Part shown: positions 22,590 to 34,818 of the stretch, piece by piece | Numbering within the stretch: the first letter of the stretch is position 1 | Layout: the number at the start of each line of letters is the position of its first letter | Source of the DNA: Paramecium pentaurelia | Lineage: Eukaryota; Ciliophora; Oligohymenophorea; Peniculida; Parameciidae | NCBI GenBank assembly: GCA_905183005.1 | Contig: CAJJDO010000139.1 | Span: 187,515-251,514 of the forward strand | Direction of reading: 5' to 3' | Length of the DNA: 64,000 nt | The notes under the pieces: model-generated | What the model was told of the DNA's origin: nothing | The model's database searches: none | What the model saw: only the letters and a program-made list of their open reading frames with translations | Program-made: the position numbers and the translations under genes

Positions 22590-22964
22590 TTCTATCTGAA
22601 GAGAGAATTGAGTTCATATTTATATTATTTTGTACTAAAATTCTAATTCTATATATATTACACAAGAAATTTCATCTTTAGATAAGGTCAGGTTTATCGT
22701 TTTGTAACTTGATGATCTATGAATAGCTTAACTAAGAATTTTCAATAGTGATGATAATAAGAAATTACATTTAGAAATGCATCCCTTTTATTTAATTAGA
22801 GCTTTATTCAAAAACACATAATTTAGATACTAAAGAAATTTAAGTTGAATATTCATTAAAAATTGTTAATATAAAAAAAAAGAATAAAATCAGGTAAAAT
22901 TAAAACATCATTTTTTTATAGAGATTAGTTTTCATATAACTTTATAATTGTATTTATTTATCAT
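22590..22964. other. Spacer with possible gene remnants
   Basis: Contains short protein-like pieces in shifting frames (for example SKTHNLDTKEIQVEYSLKI near 22808-22867) that could be remnants of the preceding ORF's gene. No coherent gene. Confidence 0.35.
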
Positions 22965-24253
22965 TCATAAATATTAGTTATTTTCTCTTAAAACACTCTT
23001 ATAAAATTTGTCAAAGTTTTTTCCATCTTTTGTTTATTAAAAAGCATAATCCTCTAAAAGCATCATCAATAAACTTTCTTATCTGAGACTACATTTGCAA
23101 ATTTGTGGATGTAATGGAGGTGGTTTAATTAACCAATCAGGTGACTCAATTTCCATGTTGAAAAGACAGGATTCTAAATAATCTAAATATAATTCCTCTC
23201 CATCTTTAATATCTGTGACACTAATGAATCCTAGACCTCTAATGTGATTTTTGTAATGATTATCAAGAATAGATTTGCTTAATAAAAAATCTTGAGTTGT
23301 GGAGAAATACTAAGTTGGCCAAAATTTCATCAATTCTTCAGGAAAGAAATTTTTAGGAACAAATATATCTATTAAACATACATTAGTTGATTTATTTCTT
23401 GGAGTATGATTGATTTTATGACCTAGAGCATATGGATTTATATCTTCTCCTTTTACTAATTCATAACCTCCTTTAGATTTATTTCTATAAGGTCTATTAG
23501 ATCGAGCAGCTAAATCATCTATTTCTTATATTTTTTATTCGTATTCATCATAACCAAATCCTGGAACATAAGGGTAGAATATCCTGGATGTAAAATCAAA
23601 GATGGGCCCATCGAATCTAAAGAAATGCATATCTGGAGGTGTCTTCTCACCGTATGATTAATAGTTATCATAGATCAAACCTGGTACGAAGCCCAAAAGG
23701 GTACCTGCAGGAACACTTAAAATAAAATAAGTAACAGCCTTTTGTTTGCTGGTAAAGTCTCTAAGAAGACTCCTTCTCCTGCATCGGAATGATCAATAGT
23801 ACTCTCTCTTAGATTGAGTTTGAATCCTAAATTTTTAGTCACTCTTTGTGTCTTTGATTTCTCCCAAATTGTCATAGTATCAGAAGTATGTAATTTCAAA
23901 GAGAGATCTTAAACAGGAAACATATTAGGATCTAATAGTGCTGTAATACGATTGACTGCTTCTATTTATGGATATTAAATCAAGCTATCTGAACGGGTGG
24001 CTCTATGTAGATTGGCGAGTAAGGTAAAAATTTGTGGTAATAAAGAAATTTTACTAATATCCCAATGTTCGATTGGATCCAATTGATGTAGAGCTTCAAA
24101 TTCTAATTCTTAAGTGCGCAATTTAGCTAATGCAGCATATCGGAAGGCTAGCTCTTCACTTTTTAAGTTGGTGTACTCTTTAATAAGAATTTTAGATAAG
24201 ATGGTTGGATTTCGATATAAATGTCTATACATAAATAATTCATAATTTCTCAT
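22965..24253 (-). CDS. SET-domain methyltransferase (SETD9-like)
   Basis: A protein of 415 to 422 residues, with one 20-nt intron that shifts to the GLLFVPG frame around 23722-23741. The N-terminal half is helical and unassigned. The SET domain has GEGVFLE, then LVPAGTLLGFVPGLIY and HFFRFDGPIFD. The cofactor-binding motif is INHTPRNKSTNVCL, followed by FVPKNFFPEEL and the closing GEELYLDYL. The FRFDG and VPxxFFPxEL blocks resemble SETD9-family proteins. It likely methylates lysines, substrate unknown. Two start choices exist: ATG at 24251-24253, which overlaps the upstream gene's stop, or 24230-24232, which leaves a 7-bp gap. Confidence 0.8.
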
Positions 24254-24713
24254 TTTGTAAGAAGTACTTAATTGGTTAACCTTCTTCTGAAATCAAGAAT
24301 TTACAGAAGTCTTATTTGATTTGTCTGCCATTAGCCAGCTTTTCATCATATAATTGAGGAGTTTGTCTCTTTAGAAATTTGTATAATGGATGAGTGAATT
24401 AACCATTCAATTCCACTTTCTAAAAGACTTTAAATCCTTATAATTTATCTGCAATCTGTTAATAAGTGTATGTGTGATCACATTTAGGAAAGAGGAGTAC
24501 TTAATAGGGTAGAGATTTCAAATAGTTTAATTGATCATTCAATTCAGGAGAATCGATGGCAACATTAACTATGACAACTTTTTAACCCTTATATTGAGAG
24601 AGTGATTCTTCAGACTTATTTATATTGATGACATTGATTTCATGAATGGATTTAAATGGAGTTTCAACAGGAGAATCCAAAAACCATAATTTTCGTATTC
24701 CTGAATTTCCCAT
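24240..24713 (-). CDS. Glutathione-peroxidase-fold protein lacking catalytic residues
   Basis: An intronless 157-residue protein with the thioredoxin-like GPX fold. It contains VVIVNVAIDSPEL where active enzymes have a Cys or selenocysteine loop (VNVASxCG), then VLLFPKCDH where FPCNQF is expected. VELNGQFTHPLYKFLK and CKFLISEEGQPIK match the family's VNG...HPLYxFLK and FLI..G segments. The peroxidatic residue, the Gln and the WNF Trp are all absent, so peroxidase activity is not expected. MGNSG at the N-terminus is a possible myristoylation signal. Length is full for the family. A scaffold or sensor role is an inference only. Confidence 0.75.
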
Positions 24714-24794
24714 AATTAATTTATTAATTTTTATATTTTTCCCGTTATTAATTATTTGTATATAATTAAATATATATATATTAATTCGTTAAAG

Positions 24795-25728
24795 ATGGAC
24801 GACAAACTATACGAATTGTTCTAAAAAACATTGATAGAAAATTCAAATGTGAATATACAGAAAATAGTATAAGGATAAGCAAGAGTGATACAATAAAATA
24901 CTCAACCATTAGGTTAAAAAAATGAGACAATTTCAATAAAAGATGTTCAAAAAAAGTTAGAAGCAATTGAAAAGAATTTAATGATATAGGATTCAGCAAG
25001 AAAAAGACGAACATCTCGTTATCATTCTAAAAAATGTAGTGTTAAAATGAGTACTCAAAATGGATCAAATTCTCCATCTCCATATTAATTAGATTTTGAA
25101 GATGCTAAAGATTATGAAGTAGACATTTTATAGAAAGAGAACCAGAGATTATAAGTATAATTAAATTAAAATTATATAGGAACGTTTAGAATAATTGAAA
25201 TAATAGAATGAAGAAGATAATTCAGAGGATTTAAATAGAGAAAGAGAGATTCTTTAAAAAATGAAGAAGGATTACTAAATTAAAGATGAAGAATTGAAGA
25301 TTCTAAATAATAAATTAGACCTTTTGGAAATTGATTTAAATAAAAAACATTCACAATTATTACAGAAATCTAAAAAATTAGAAGTTTAATAATAGAGTAT
25401 ATAAAAGAATGTAAAGAAAATAAATTAATAATAATATAGGAAGAACAAATTAAAGAAAAGAGAGATTGTATAGATGCATTACAATAACAAATCAATTTAA
25501 ATATATCATAAGTGATTTCACTTAATAAGTATTAATTATAATATTATTATTAGAAATGAATTAAAATAAAAATTACCATAGAAACTTGGAGTCTAATTAG
25601 ATGTTATTGAATAACTCATTTTATCAACTTTTAAAGAAAGATAAGTAGCTTAATAAGAATATCTATGTTTAAGATAATTGAAGAATGTTATTAAAGATTA
25701 ATAAAAAGAATTTTTAAAAAAGATCTGA
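24795..25728 (+). CDS. Coiled-coil protein, unknown function
   Basis: 284 residues with three introns (25155-25179, 25411-25439, 25529-25553). A short N-terminal helical region (MDDKLYELFQKTLIENSN) is followed by a basic Ser-rich patch (RKRRTSRYHSKKCS). A long coiled coil then runs from about residue 110 to 215 (for example KKDYQIKDEELKILNNK). The C-terminal part (KLGVQLDVIEQLIL) looks folded. It is convergent with the LRR gene on the other strand, with only 14 bp between the two stops. This style is common in centrosomal and basal-body proteins, but no family was identified. Confidence 0.7.
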
Positions 25729-25742
25729 ATATGAATAACTTA

Positions 25743-28700
25743 TCAATCATCATGATCCACATGAACTTATTAAATACTTTTAAAGTATTAAACAAAATTA
25801 ATTAGAGAAAATTTTTATTCTTCTCTTTTGACTTATTTTAATTATTATCGTAAAGTTTGTTTTTTGCCACCAATTGTATTTCCTAAAAGATTTGTTATTT
25901 AACTAGATAGATGTGGTAATTCAACTCTTGGATCATAAGGTGGTTCATCTCCATCAGTAAATGAATCTTCTAATTTTTATTTCAAAGATTTGAAATCATT
26001 GATCATACATTTGTCTAAACCTCTTATATCTGGATCATTTGGAGGCAATAATTATTTCATTTCATTTCCAATAACCAAATAAACATATAATAAAAATCCA
26101 TCTAATTTTGGTGTTAAATCTTTAGCTCTTCTATCATCTATATCCATAGCTTTATCTCCTCTTATAATAGATAACTTTTCAGCTAATCTGGCTATACTCT
26201 CTATGAATTCATGAAAATTCATCTAGTAATGTTTACTAGAATAAAGTTCATCCTTCTAAGTTATCATTGATTATAAATATATTAGATAACATTCTCTTTC
26301 ACTTAAATCATCACAAATTAATTTTGATTATACAATCCAATCCTTAAAATCTTATACAGATATATAATCATATTTACACAATTATTTATCTTTCTTACTT
26401 AATTTACATATATATTTAAATAGAGATTTTAACATAGCCAATCTATCATTGAGTATGATATCACATTTTTAATTCCATAATCTACTCTTTCTCCACATCT
26501 AATTTTAATCAAACTTTGTAAAATAATCTTAAACCTATTTTATGACTAAATTTATAGCTTCAGTCATTGTAGTACAGATTCCTTGTCTGATATATTTATC
26601 ATTACACATTCTTATCATTATTTCCAATAATTAACAACGTACTAATCCTTTATCAAATGCTTATGGAAATTGAACATCCTTTGCTGCCGTTGTTGATGTG
26701 AAACTTATATCAATATCATTTGTTTTATATCCATCCATCAATGAAGTCTAGACTAAAAAGTCGATATAGTCTTAAATCATTATGCATGGAATTGGGGCTG
26801 TTAATGAACCCGACGCATGATATTTATATATATGAAATAATTGACGATACAAAATCTTTAAATTTTCTTTAATTTCCAATAATTCTGTATCTTTTACTAA
26901 ACGAGTAACTTTTGAATTTTAAAAATCAAATTCAAAGCATTCATCAATTAATTATGGTGTATCTGGTTAAAAATGTTTAAATATTGAACTCTCTACTGAC
27001 CATCTATGTTTTTTTATATTCAAATAAGGAGAAAAATCAAATTTAGCCATTGGTTCTCTAGGTTTACATTATACCATTGGCATATATTTATCAAATAATT
27101 ATTATTTATTTGTTGTTCTTAAAATATTAACTTAATCCATTACATTCCCATCAACTAAGATTTCATCATTGTACAAAAATGGAATAGATTAAATTTACAT
27201 ATTCTTAATATTTTAATCCATAGCTGTTTATTGAACACCAAGTATTGGATTAGTAAAGAAATAATGTATCTCTTTATTTGGAGGACACATTTTAATAAAA
27301 AAGAATTCATTATTAAGAAATGTCATTAATAATGGTCTATAATCTTCAAAATCAAAATGAATAAAGATAGGTTCATTATATAAACTTCCAGATTTATGGG
27401 CTGTCCATTCAAATTTAATTTCTTACCATCCTTCACATATCCAACAAGTATCCAATTTATTTATTTCATTCACTTTCTAAACATTCAATTTAGTCGATCT
27501 AATTTTTCTTGATCTACTATAAAGCATTACAAGTGATTCCTCTCTTCTTATTTGAGTTTATTCAACTTTAGCTTCTTCCAACAATTTGAAATATTATGGT
27601 TATTTATAAAGTTAAGTTAATTTCTCCTTTAATTATGAATGATATACAATATTATTAATTAAAAACCCATTTGGATTGACACATAATTCAGTTTAATTAC
27701 CTTCAAAATGAAAACCATAAATAGTTTCATTCTTTTGAAGTGCTTCTGCTATGATTTATGCTTGTGGATAAGTAAATTTATTAAAAGAAAGATCTACATG
27801 CAATAATTCATTATAAGGTCTAGATATAGCTTTATTAATTGATTAAGCACATTCTAGAGATGCAATATTATTATGTGATAAATCCAATATTTTAACACTA
27901 GTATTTTTATACATTGCTTTCCAAATAGTAGTACCAGCACTTGCATTTAAATAATTGTAACCAAGATACAATTCTATAAGTCGTTGAGTTTATTTCAAAA
28001 GATTAGAAAGAGATGTACTAATACAATCTGTTATTTAATTATTATTAAGATTAAGTGATTATAATGTATTATTGTTAAGTAAATGTTTCATTATTATTTG
28101 TGTTCCCAAATCACGAATATTATTACATTCAAGATTTAATTTATATATTTGATTTTTTCCTACAAATGACATCAAAATTTCCATATGCATATAATTTAAT
28201 TTACAATTTTATAATTCTAAATCTTTCAATGTAATTGGAAATGTAAGTAAGATATCTCTTAATTATTTTGGAGTAAATTGATTATGATTTAATTACATAA
28301 CTTAAATTTATCTACTTTATTAAGTAAGCATGGCATTTGAGAATGCATTACCATCTTCACTATTTCTTATTGATCTACTAGCATTAGCAGTTACTAAAGA
28401 TCGAGTATTCTGAATCAATCCAAAAGTTTTAGGGACTCTTTCAGGTTATGAAAAGTTTAGACTTAAGTAAAGATTATGTGGTTGTTGTTTATATAAATTA
28501 GAATAATCTTCCAATTTCTAGGAGTATCGAACAGTCTTCAAAAAATCTTGAGTACTGATAACAGATAACTGTTTGCTTAAGATGATTAATGAAAACTTAC
28601 TTGCCTAGTTTCATCTTATAAAAGTAATTAGTTCTATCATTTGTTGGACTTACCATAGTTGGGTTTGTCTTCATCTTTAATGTTAAAGGTGTTTTGATTT

Positions 28701-29007
28701 CTGTTTTTGTTATATCTTCATTATTAATTTATTAAATGGCATGATGTTCTTTTTCTAAGAATCCTTACCAATCATTAACTTCCATTTTTAACAATTAGTC
28801 TTAGACCTCAAAACTATCATTTTTTTCTTGTTTATTTTGGAATCTCTTCTAAAAGAGTTATTTCTTATTTTTCTACTAAACATTTCTTTCATTTGTTAAA
28901 TCAGTATATAATTCTGAACCGCCACTCTTTTACAAAATAACTAATCTATGATATGCAGAAGGACTAGAAGTACCCAAAGTTGTTAGTTCAGAATAATCAT
29001 CCTTCAT
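25743..29007 (-). CDS. Large leucine-rich-repeat protein (tandem paralogue 1)
   Basis: About 1,050 residues; introns not all resolved. The Ser/Gln-rich N-terminus starts MKDDYSELTTLGTSSPSAY. From about 28480 to 27580 there are ribonuclease-inhibitor-type leucine-rich repeats (LKDLELQNCKLN, LQSLNLNNNQIT, LIELYLGYNYL, VKILDLSHNNIA, LLHVDLSFNKFT), ending in GFHFEGN. A region with CWICEGW follows; the C-terminal third has the motif LLPPNDPDIRGLDKC. The next gene upstream shares FHFEGN and the DxDKCM region, so the pair arose by tandem duplication. LRRs suggest protein-protein interaction; localisation unknown. Stop TGA 25743-25745. Confidence 0.8.
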
Positions 29008-29047
29008 GTTATTATTATATATAAATAAATATATATATAATCAAAAA

Positions 29048-32000
29048 TCACCCTTATTCCATCTCATTTTGTAACATTTCCTCCTCTCTTTACTTGAAAT
29101 ATTAAACCACATTTGTCAATAAGAAATTTGATTTCAGTTGCTTTTATTATTGCATTTACTTTATAACTGAGAAGAATGACAAAGCTTTCTTTAATTTAGT
29201 TCCTGTTTGTATTGTTTAAACAGGAACTTATTTTAATTATTCTTCAAGTGATACAGCCTCTATAGCTGGATTATATGGCTTATCTTCTTCTTCACTTCCC
29301 ATTTCTTCTATTTATTATTATAAAGTCTTTTATTTTCTAGTCATACACTTATCAAAATCAGTAAAATCTTCAGATTCTTTCAATTACTATTTGATAGCAT
29401 CTCCAGCCCTTAAATAAATGAGAAGTAAAAAGGCATCAATTTTCTTATGAAGTGGTTCTTATCTCCTATCATCAATACTTAAAATATCTTTAGTTCTAAT
29501 TAATGATAATTTCTCAGCACATCTACATAAAGCTTCAATAAATTCATAGAATTCCATTTAAAAATGTCTCAAACTAAATAATTCATCTACTTATGTTTGC
29601 ATTGATAACAAAAAAGCCAAATAAGCATCTCTTTCTACAAAGATATCACAATACAAATCACATCTAAGCATTAAATCTCTAAAATCCTTAAATTGAATCC
29701 AAGTGTGTTTATAAAATTTCTACTTAGGATTCAATTTGGATGTAAATTTAAATAATAATTTAAGCATAGGTAATCGATCCTCTAAATTTATATTATTATA
29801 TTTTTTTACTTATTAACATATCACTTTACTCATTCCATAATCTCATATCTCTCCAATCTTAAGCTCTATCAATTTCCTATAATCTAGCTTTAACCAAATC
29901 ATCTTCAAATAATTTCAAAACACTTAATTTCATTGATTTACATATTCCTGTTCGAGTATATTTATCCAATGCAATTCTTACGAGTACTTCCATAAATTGG
30001 TATCTTACTAATGCCTTTTCATAAACATTTGGATATTATATATCCTTAACATTTGATGTCGCTATGAAATTCAAATCAATATCTCCAGGTCTGAATTTAT
30101 CAGTCAACACTGCAGTTTAACCAATAAAATCAAAAAAGGCATTTGATGATATACAAGGAATCTATTCATATAAATCAACTATTTTACACTTGCTCCAATT
30201 AAAGTAGAAGCATAGAATTTATAACTAGCAAAAATATATGGATAATATTCTCTTAAGATTTCCTTTACTTCCATTAATTCTTAAGGATCACGTACTATCC
30301 TGTTTATTTTTGAAGTTTGAAAATCATATTCAAAACATTCATCAATTAATTCATCATTATCTGGTTAATAATTTTTAAATATAGAAATTTCGTAACTCCA
30401 AAATGCTTATTTTTTATTCATGTATTAAGTTAAATCATAAGTTCTTTCCTCCTCTCTAGGTTTACTAAATATCTTAGGAACATATTTATCAACCACAGTA
30501 TGTTTACCTTCAGTGAATACTTCATTCACAAAAGTCATTTTATTACCTTCTATTAATATGTCTCCATTATAAAGGAATTCCTATAATCCTTAAGCAATTG
30601 GATCATTTTAAGGTGTTTGCATTATCATTTAATTTTTTGCAGTTGTTTAGATTCCAAGAATTGGATTACTGAAGAAATACAGAATCCTTTGATTTGGTGG
30701 ACACATCCTATATAAATGATATTCTCCTTAATGAGGATTCATTAAAACAGGACGATAACCATCAAAATTAACATGTAAAAAGATGGGATCATTATTCATA
30801 CCTCCAGATTTACCTGGACTCCATGTAAATTTGACTTCTTCCCATCCTTCACATATCCAACAAGAATCTCTTTATTTATCAAATTATTAATTCTATTTAA
30901 CCGGTTTCATACCCCATATTCTTCTAAATCTATGAACCTATTGAATTTCTTCTTTCTTGTTTATAGTTTTTTTTGGTTAAACTGGTGCATCATCATCCAA
31001 TAATCTAAGTGAAGTCTATGGGTTTTTTCTGCATTCTTCAATTTTCTTTTATCTTGTTTATTCTTCTGCTTCCCTATCTCTAAGATGGCCAGTAGCATCA
31101 ACAGCAAATTTTGGGCAATTTCCTTCAAAATGAAATCCATAAATATTTTGATTAACATTCAATGCCTTCATAATTTCAATAGAGGATGGTTCATCAAAAC
31201 CATTATGAGATACATCTATGTGCATTAACTCAGGATATGGTTTTGCAATCACTCTGGCCATCTATTGAGCACATTCAAAGGAAGCAGTTCGATTATAAGA
31301 TATATCAAAAACCTTTACACTTGAATTCTTATAAAGGGCTTTCCATATATTAATACCCCCCTTACTATTAATGGAATTAAAGTGTAAATACAATTCAAAT
31401 AATACATTTGACTTTTTCAAATAATTTGATAAATCATTAGTACAATTATCTAAAAATTAGAATAATAATTGAATTACCTGTTAGATTGTTACGACTTAGA
31501 TTTAACAAAGTCAAGTAATCATTATCTTACAAAGCCACAAAAAGATAATTTGCACCTAAATCTCCAATTTTATTGTTTTCTAAAGAGAGTTTCTTTACTC
31601 TTGATTTCTGCATGTACTTAGCCAAGGTTTCACAAGCTTTGGAATCTAATCCATTATTATTGAGATCTAGATCCTGAATTTGTTAAGGAAAATTGTCAAC
31701 CAAACTCTTTATTTTTGGTGATGTTAATTGATTATGACTGAGTTTCAATTGAGTAATTGATTTACATTGAGGAGATTAGAGAGCTTCTGTGAATACTCTA
31801 ATTTTAGATTCATTCCTCAGCATCCCTTGAGATTCAGCAGTTTATATAGTATAATTGGAATTAATTAAACCAAGGCCAGCTTGAAAGATATTGTAGACTG
31901 AGACTCAATATAAAATTAATACCTTGGGAGCTCTTATTTAATTATAAATAGATGTTGGGTTGTTGTTTATAGAATTAAGCATATTCTTCAAGTCTCTTAA

Positions 32001-32762
32001 AATTTTTGGTAGTGCTCCTAAAGTCCTTTTGATTAATCTTCTGTAGGTTTTTACTATTCATGTAGGATAAAAGTAACTTACTTTCCTAATCTATAATTTT
32101 TTAGAAACTTTCCTCGATCTGATAAATCATCATAAGGTTGATCTTGACGATCCTCATAGAGATAAGGCTATTATTTCTTGAGATCTTCTAATTTAGTAGG
32201 GGCTATCAGTGTAGCACCTCTTCTTTATGGCCTTTAAGTTTGGTTTGGTTAATGATGTTTACGATTAAATGGTCGAACTGGACTAGCTTCTTCCTTAATT
32301 GTAAGCCTTTATGATAAAACTTAAGCTTCTTCGTTTAGTTGATCAATAAGTTTCTGATCTCCTTGATAAAGATCATACATAGTTTCCATTCTTAGGTTCT
32401 ATTGCATTTCCTTTAGTTCTTCGTTGTCATTGATGCGAGCAGTATGCATCTACATCCTCTATCGTATAGGTATCTCTGTAATACGAGTACATGAATTCAT
32501 TTTGGTAGATGGCATTCGCATTTTCACAATATCAAGTTGTGATTTAACAATGGGAGACTTTTGATTTAGGCTTGTCCATGTACTCCGTAAACTTGATTGC
32601 CGCACTAGATAAGGGCTATGTCGTAGTACCGATCTTCTATGTTTCTGGCTCCTTATTTTAGGATCCTTATTGTTCTTCCTGTTCTTATTACTTGCGAACT
32701 TCACGTAACTTCTCCAACAGTTTGGCTGGAGTGTTGTAGATCTTGAGTTTCTCAAACAACAT
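29048..32762 (-). CDS. Large leucine-rich-repeat protein (tandem paralogue 2), 5' end uncertain
   Basis: Paralogue of the gene at 25743-29007, with 40 bp between this gene's stop and that gene's start. It shares the LRR block, GFHFEGN, the C-terminal FDKCM segment and the closing EEQLKQ. The 5' end is unclear. A continuous frame runs from about 32521 (MRMPSTKMNSCTRITE) into the body (NLRMETMYDLYQGDQK). A strongly protein-like segment starting MLFEKLKIYNTPAKLLEKLRE at 32762 lies in a different frame. It would join smoothly if one A were removed at the AAAA run (plus-strand TTTT 32559-32562). Taken alone that segment ends at TGA 32532-32534 after 76 residues. Introns not all resolved. Confidence 0.7.
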
Positions 32763-32772
32763 AATTTTAATA

Positions 32773-33960
32773 ATGAAGTAAATTGGTCATTATACATACG
32801 ATGAAATAAATTGTCTCGGATAAGGAGCATATGGCAAAGTCTATGAAGGATTAAATACTCTCAATAATGAAACTGTTGCTATAAAGAAGTTAGACTTGAT
32901 TCTATTTGAAAAGGATAAGTATTTACGTAAACAAATAGGTAAATCATCTATTCAATATCAACAAAGTTCAGGAGATAGAAATAATGAGTAAACTCAATCA
33001 TAAAAACATAGTAAAATTTGTTGAGCTCTTGGCTACTAAGAAATCCTTATTTATAGTGACTGAAATTTGTCATAATGGAGATCTTAAATCATTAATTGCT
33101 AGCAAGAATATTAGTGAGTAACAAGTATGTAAATCCTATTATGTCATAGGCTATTGACATTATGCTATAAATATTAGAAGGTTTCAAAGAATTAATTAAG
33201 AGTGGTGTTATTCATCGAGATATGAAACCAGCCAATGTTCTCAATGATAAGGGTACTGTTAAAATTGCTGATTTCGGATTTGCTAAATATGTTGAGAATT
33301 ATTCCTCATAATTACTTAAATCTTGTGTAGGAAGTCCACTCTATATGGCACCATAAGTTTTAGAAAGACATCATTATAGTACCAAATGTGATATTTGGTC
33401 ACTTGGAGTAATTTTTTATGAAATGTTACACTTTGATGTACCATGGAAAGGGAGAGATGAAGAGGACCTTTTACACAATATAAAAACTTAACCATTACAA
33501 TTTAAAAATGACCTTAGTACATTTTCAAAACAATTTCTTACCATAGTAAATATTATTCTATTTTTGATAGACTCTTGTAATTGAAGAAGAAAACAGAGCT
33601 TCATGGAATCAGATTTTTGAACTCTCTAATAATTCTGAGTTATATAAATCAATATCTTCTGAAGATATTAGTGAAGAAAGTATTTAAAAATTACCTACTT
33701 GGATTTAAAGACCTAGTATTTAATAAAAATAAGACAAAAAAGTAGATGAACAGAAACTATAATAGATAGAAGAATTATAATAATTAAGAAAACAATTAGC
33801 TTATTAACACTTCATAATGACTGAATGTTATACAGAATAAATTATTAATGAGAACAATGACTGTATTAACATATTGATCAATTATTTGAATGAAAATATT
33901 GTTAAAAAATCAGTATATTTGATATAAGTAATTTTGATGAATAAAATAGACAAGCATTGA
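32773..33960 (+). CDS. ULK/ATG1-like serine/threonine kinase
   Basis: A 369-residue kinase with three introns (32939-32966, 33125-33149, 33546-33570). The domain starts almost at the N-terminus: MKQIGHYTYDEINCLGQGAYGKVYEG (glycine loop, written here as overlapping pieces: IGHYTYDEINCL and GQGAYGKVY). VAIKKLD holds the lysine, HRDMKPANVL is the catalytic loop, IADFGFAK holds DFG. The activation segment ends in CVGSPLYMAPQVL, so the usual APE is APQ. CDIWSLGVIFYEML is the C-lobe. The GSPLYMAP pattern is typical of ULK/ATG1 and related kinases. The charged C-terminal tail lacks a recognised domain. It is divergent with the LRR gene; start codons may be as close as 10 bp. Confidence 0.85.
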
Positions 33961-34746
33961 TTTGTATCAAAGATTTTCATAAAAAAATTTATTATGGAAA
34001 ATGTAAGAATAATTAAATAATGAACATAATTATTATTTGTAAATGTAGATTGATTTTAAATAACAATTATCTCAGAACTAATGTTTTGATAAACCAAATG
34101 ATAAATAAATAAATGAAGCAAAGAATTAATTGTTAAAATGTAATAATACAAATGTAAATATTTGATTATTGATAATTTAGATAGGCTGCATAAATGTTGT
34201 TAAATTTGATAGATAATTATAATTGGATAGAGTGATTAGGTAAAGTAGATATATAATAATTATAATTAAAAAATTGTATATATTTGATAATATAAATTTA
34301 TTCTCTAATGTAAATTATAAAATGGAAGTATATTAAATGAGTTTTTCTATCTATGATGATCAATTATTTAATTTAAAGAATGTTACAAAAACTTTTTTAG
34401 ATTTGAAATCACTTTTGCAAAACATATTACTTATTATAAATCAATTCGTTGATTTATAATTCTCTATAAATATATTATACAATCCAATAATGGATACTTA
34501 TAGATAATGAATAAATCTATAAGATAATCTATGGAATGATTATTGATAATAGAATATCGTAAAATTTTTAAATGAATTCTAATTCAATTTTATTTGATCA
34601 ATTATTTATAATCATTTATAACTCTAAATTGTTTTGAATTAATACAATATTTAGAAAGATTAGATTATATCAAAAAAATTTATTAATTCATATTATAATT
34701 CAAAATATGGAATTGAATTAATTTTATACAAATATAATAAAAATTT
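33961..34746. other. AT-rich intergenic region
   Basis: Nearly 800 bases of extreme AT content between the kinase and the tRNA loci. No coding signal beyond chance open frames. Confidence 0.5.
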
Positions 34747-34818
34747 CTGACCCAGAAGGATTCGAACCTCCAACCCTCCAACATGTGTTGGTTGCACTAC
34801 CACTTGTGCGACAGATCA
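34747..34818 (-). tRNA. tRNA-like gene, irregular anticodon arm (possible tRNA pseudogene)
   Basis: The minus strand folds as a tRNA: acceptor TGATCTG/TGGGTCA (with G-U pairs), D arm GCAC-AAGTGGTA-GTGC, and a canonical T arm GGAGG-TTCGAAT-CCTTC. T8 and the invariant GG and TTCGA are present. A run of T follows at the 3' flank, as expected for RNA polymerase III termination. The anticodon arm (ACCAACACATGTTGGAGG) does not give a standard 5-bp stem with a 7-base loop and T33. The identity cannot be called from it. It is either a decayed tRNA or one with a variant arm. Confidence 0.5.

Noticed and set aside
32459..32830. Continuous minus-strand frame starting MLLIRDNLFHRMYN
   Set aside because: Its 5' part (above about 32570) is antisense to the start of the ULK-like kinase and has poor composition; only the part downstream of about 32565 is taken as real LRR-gene coding sequence.
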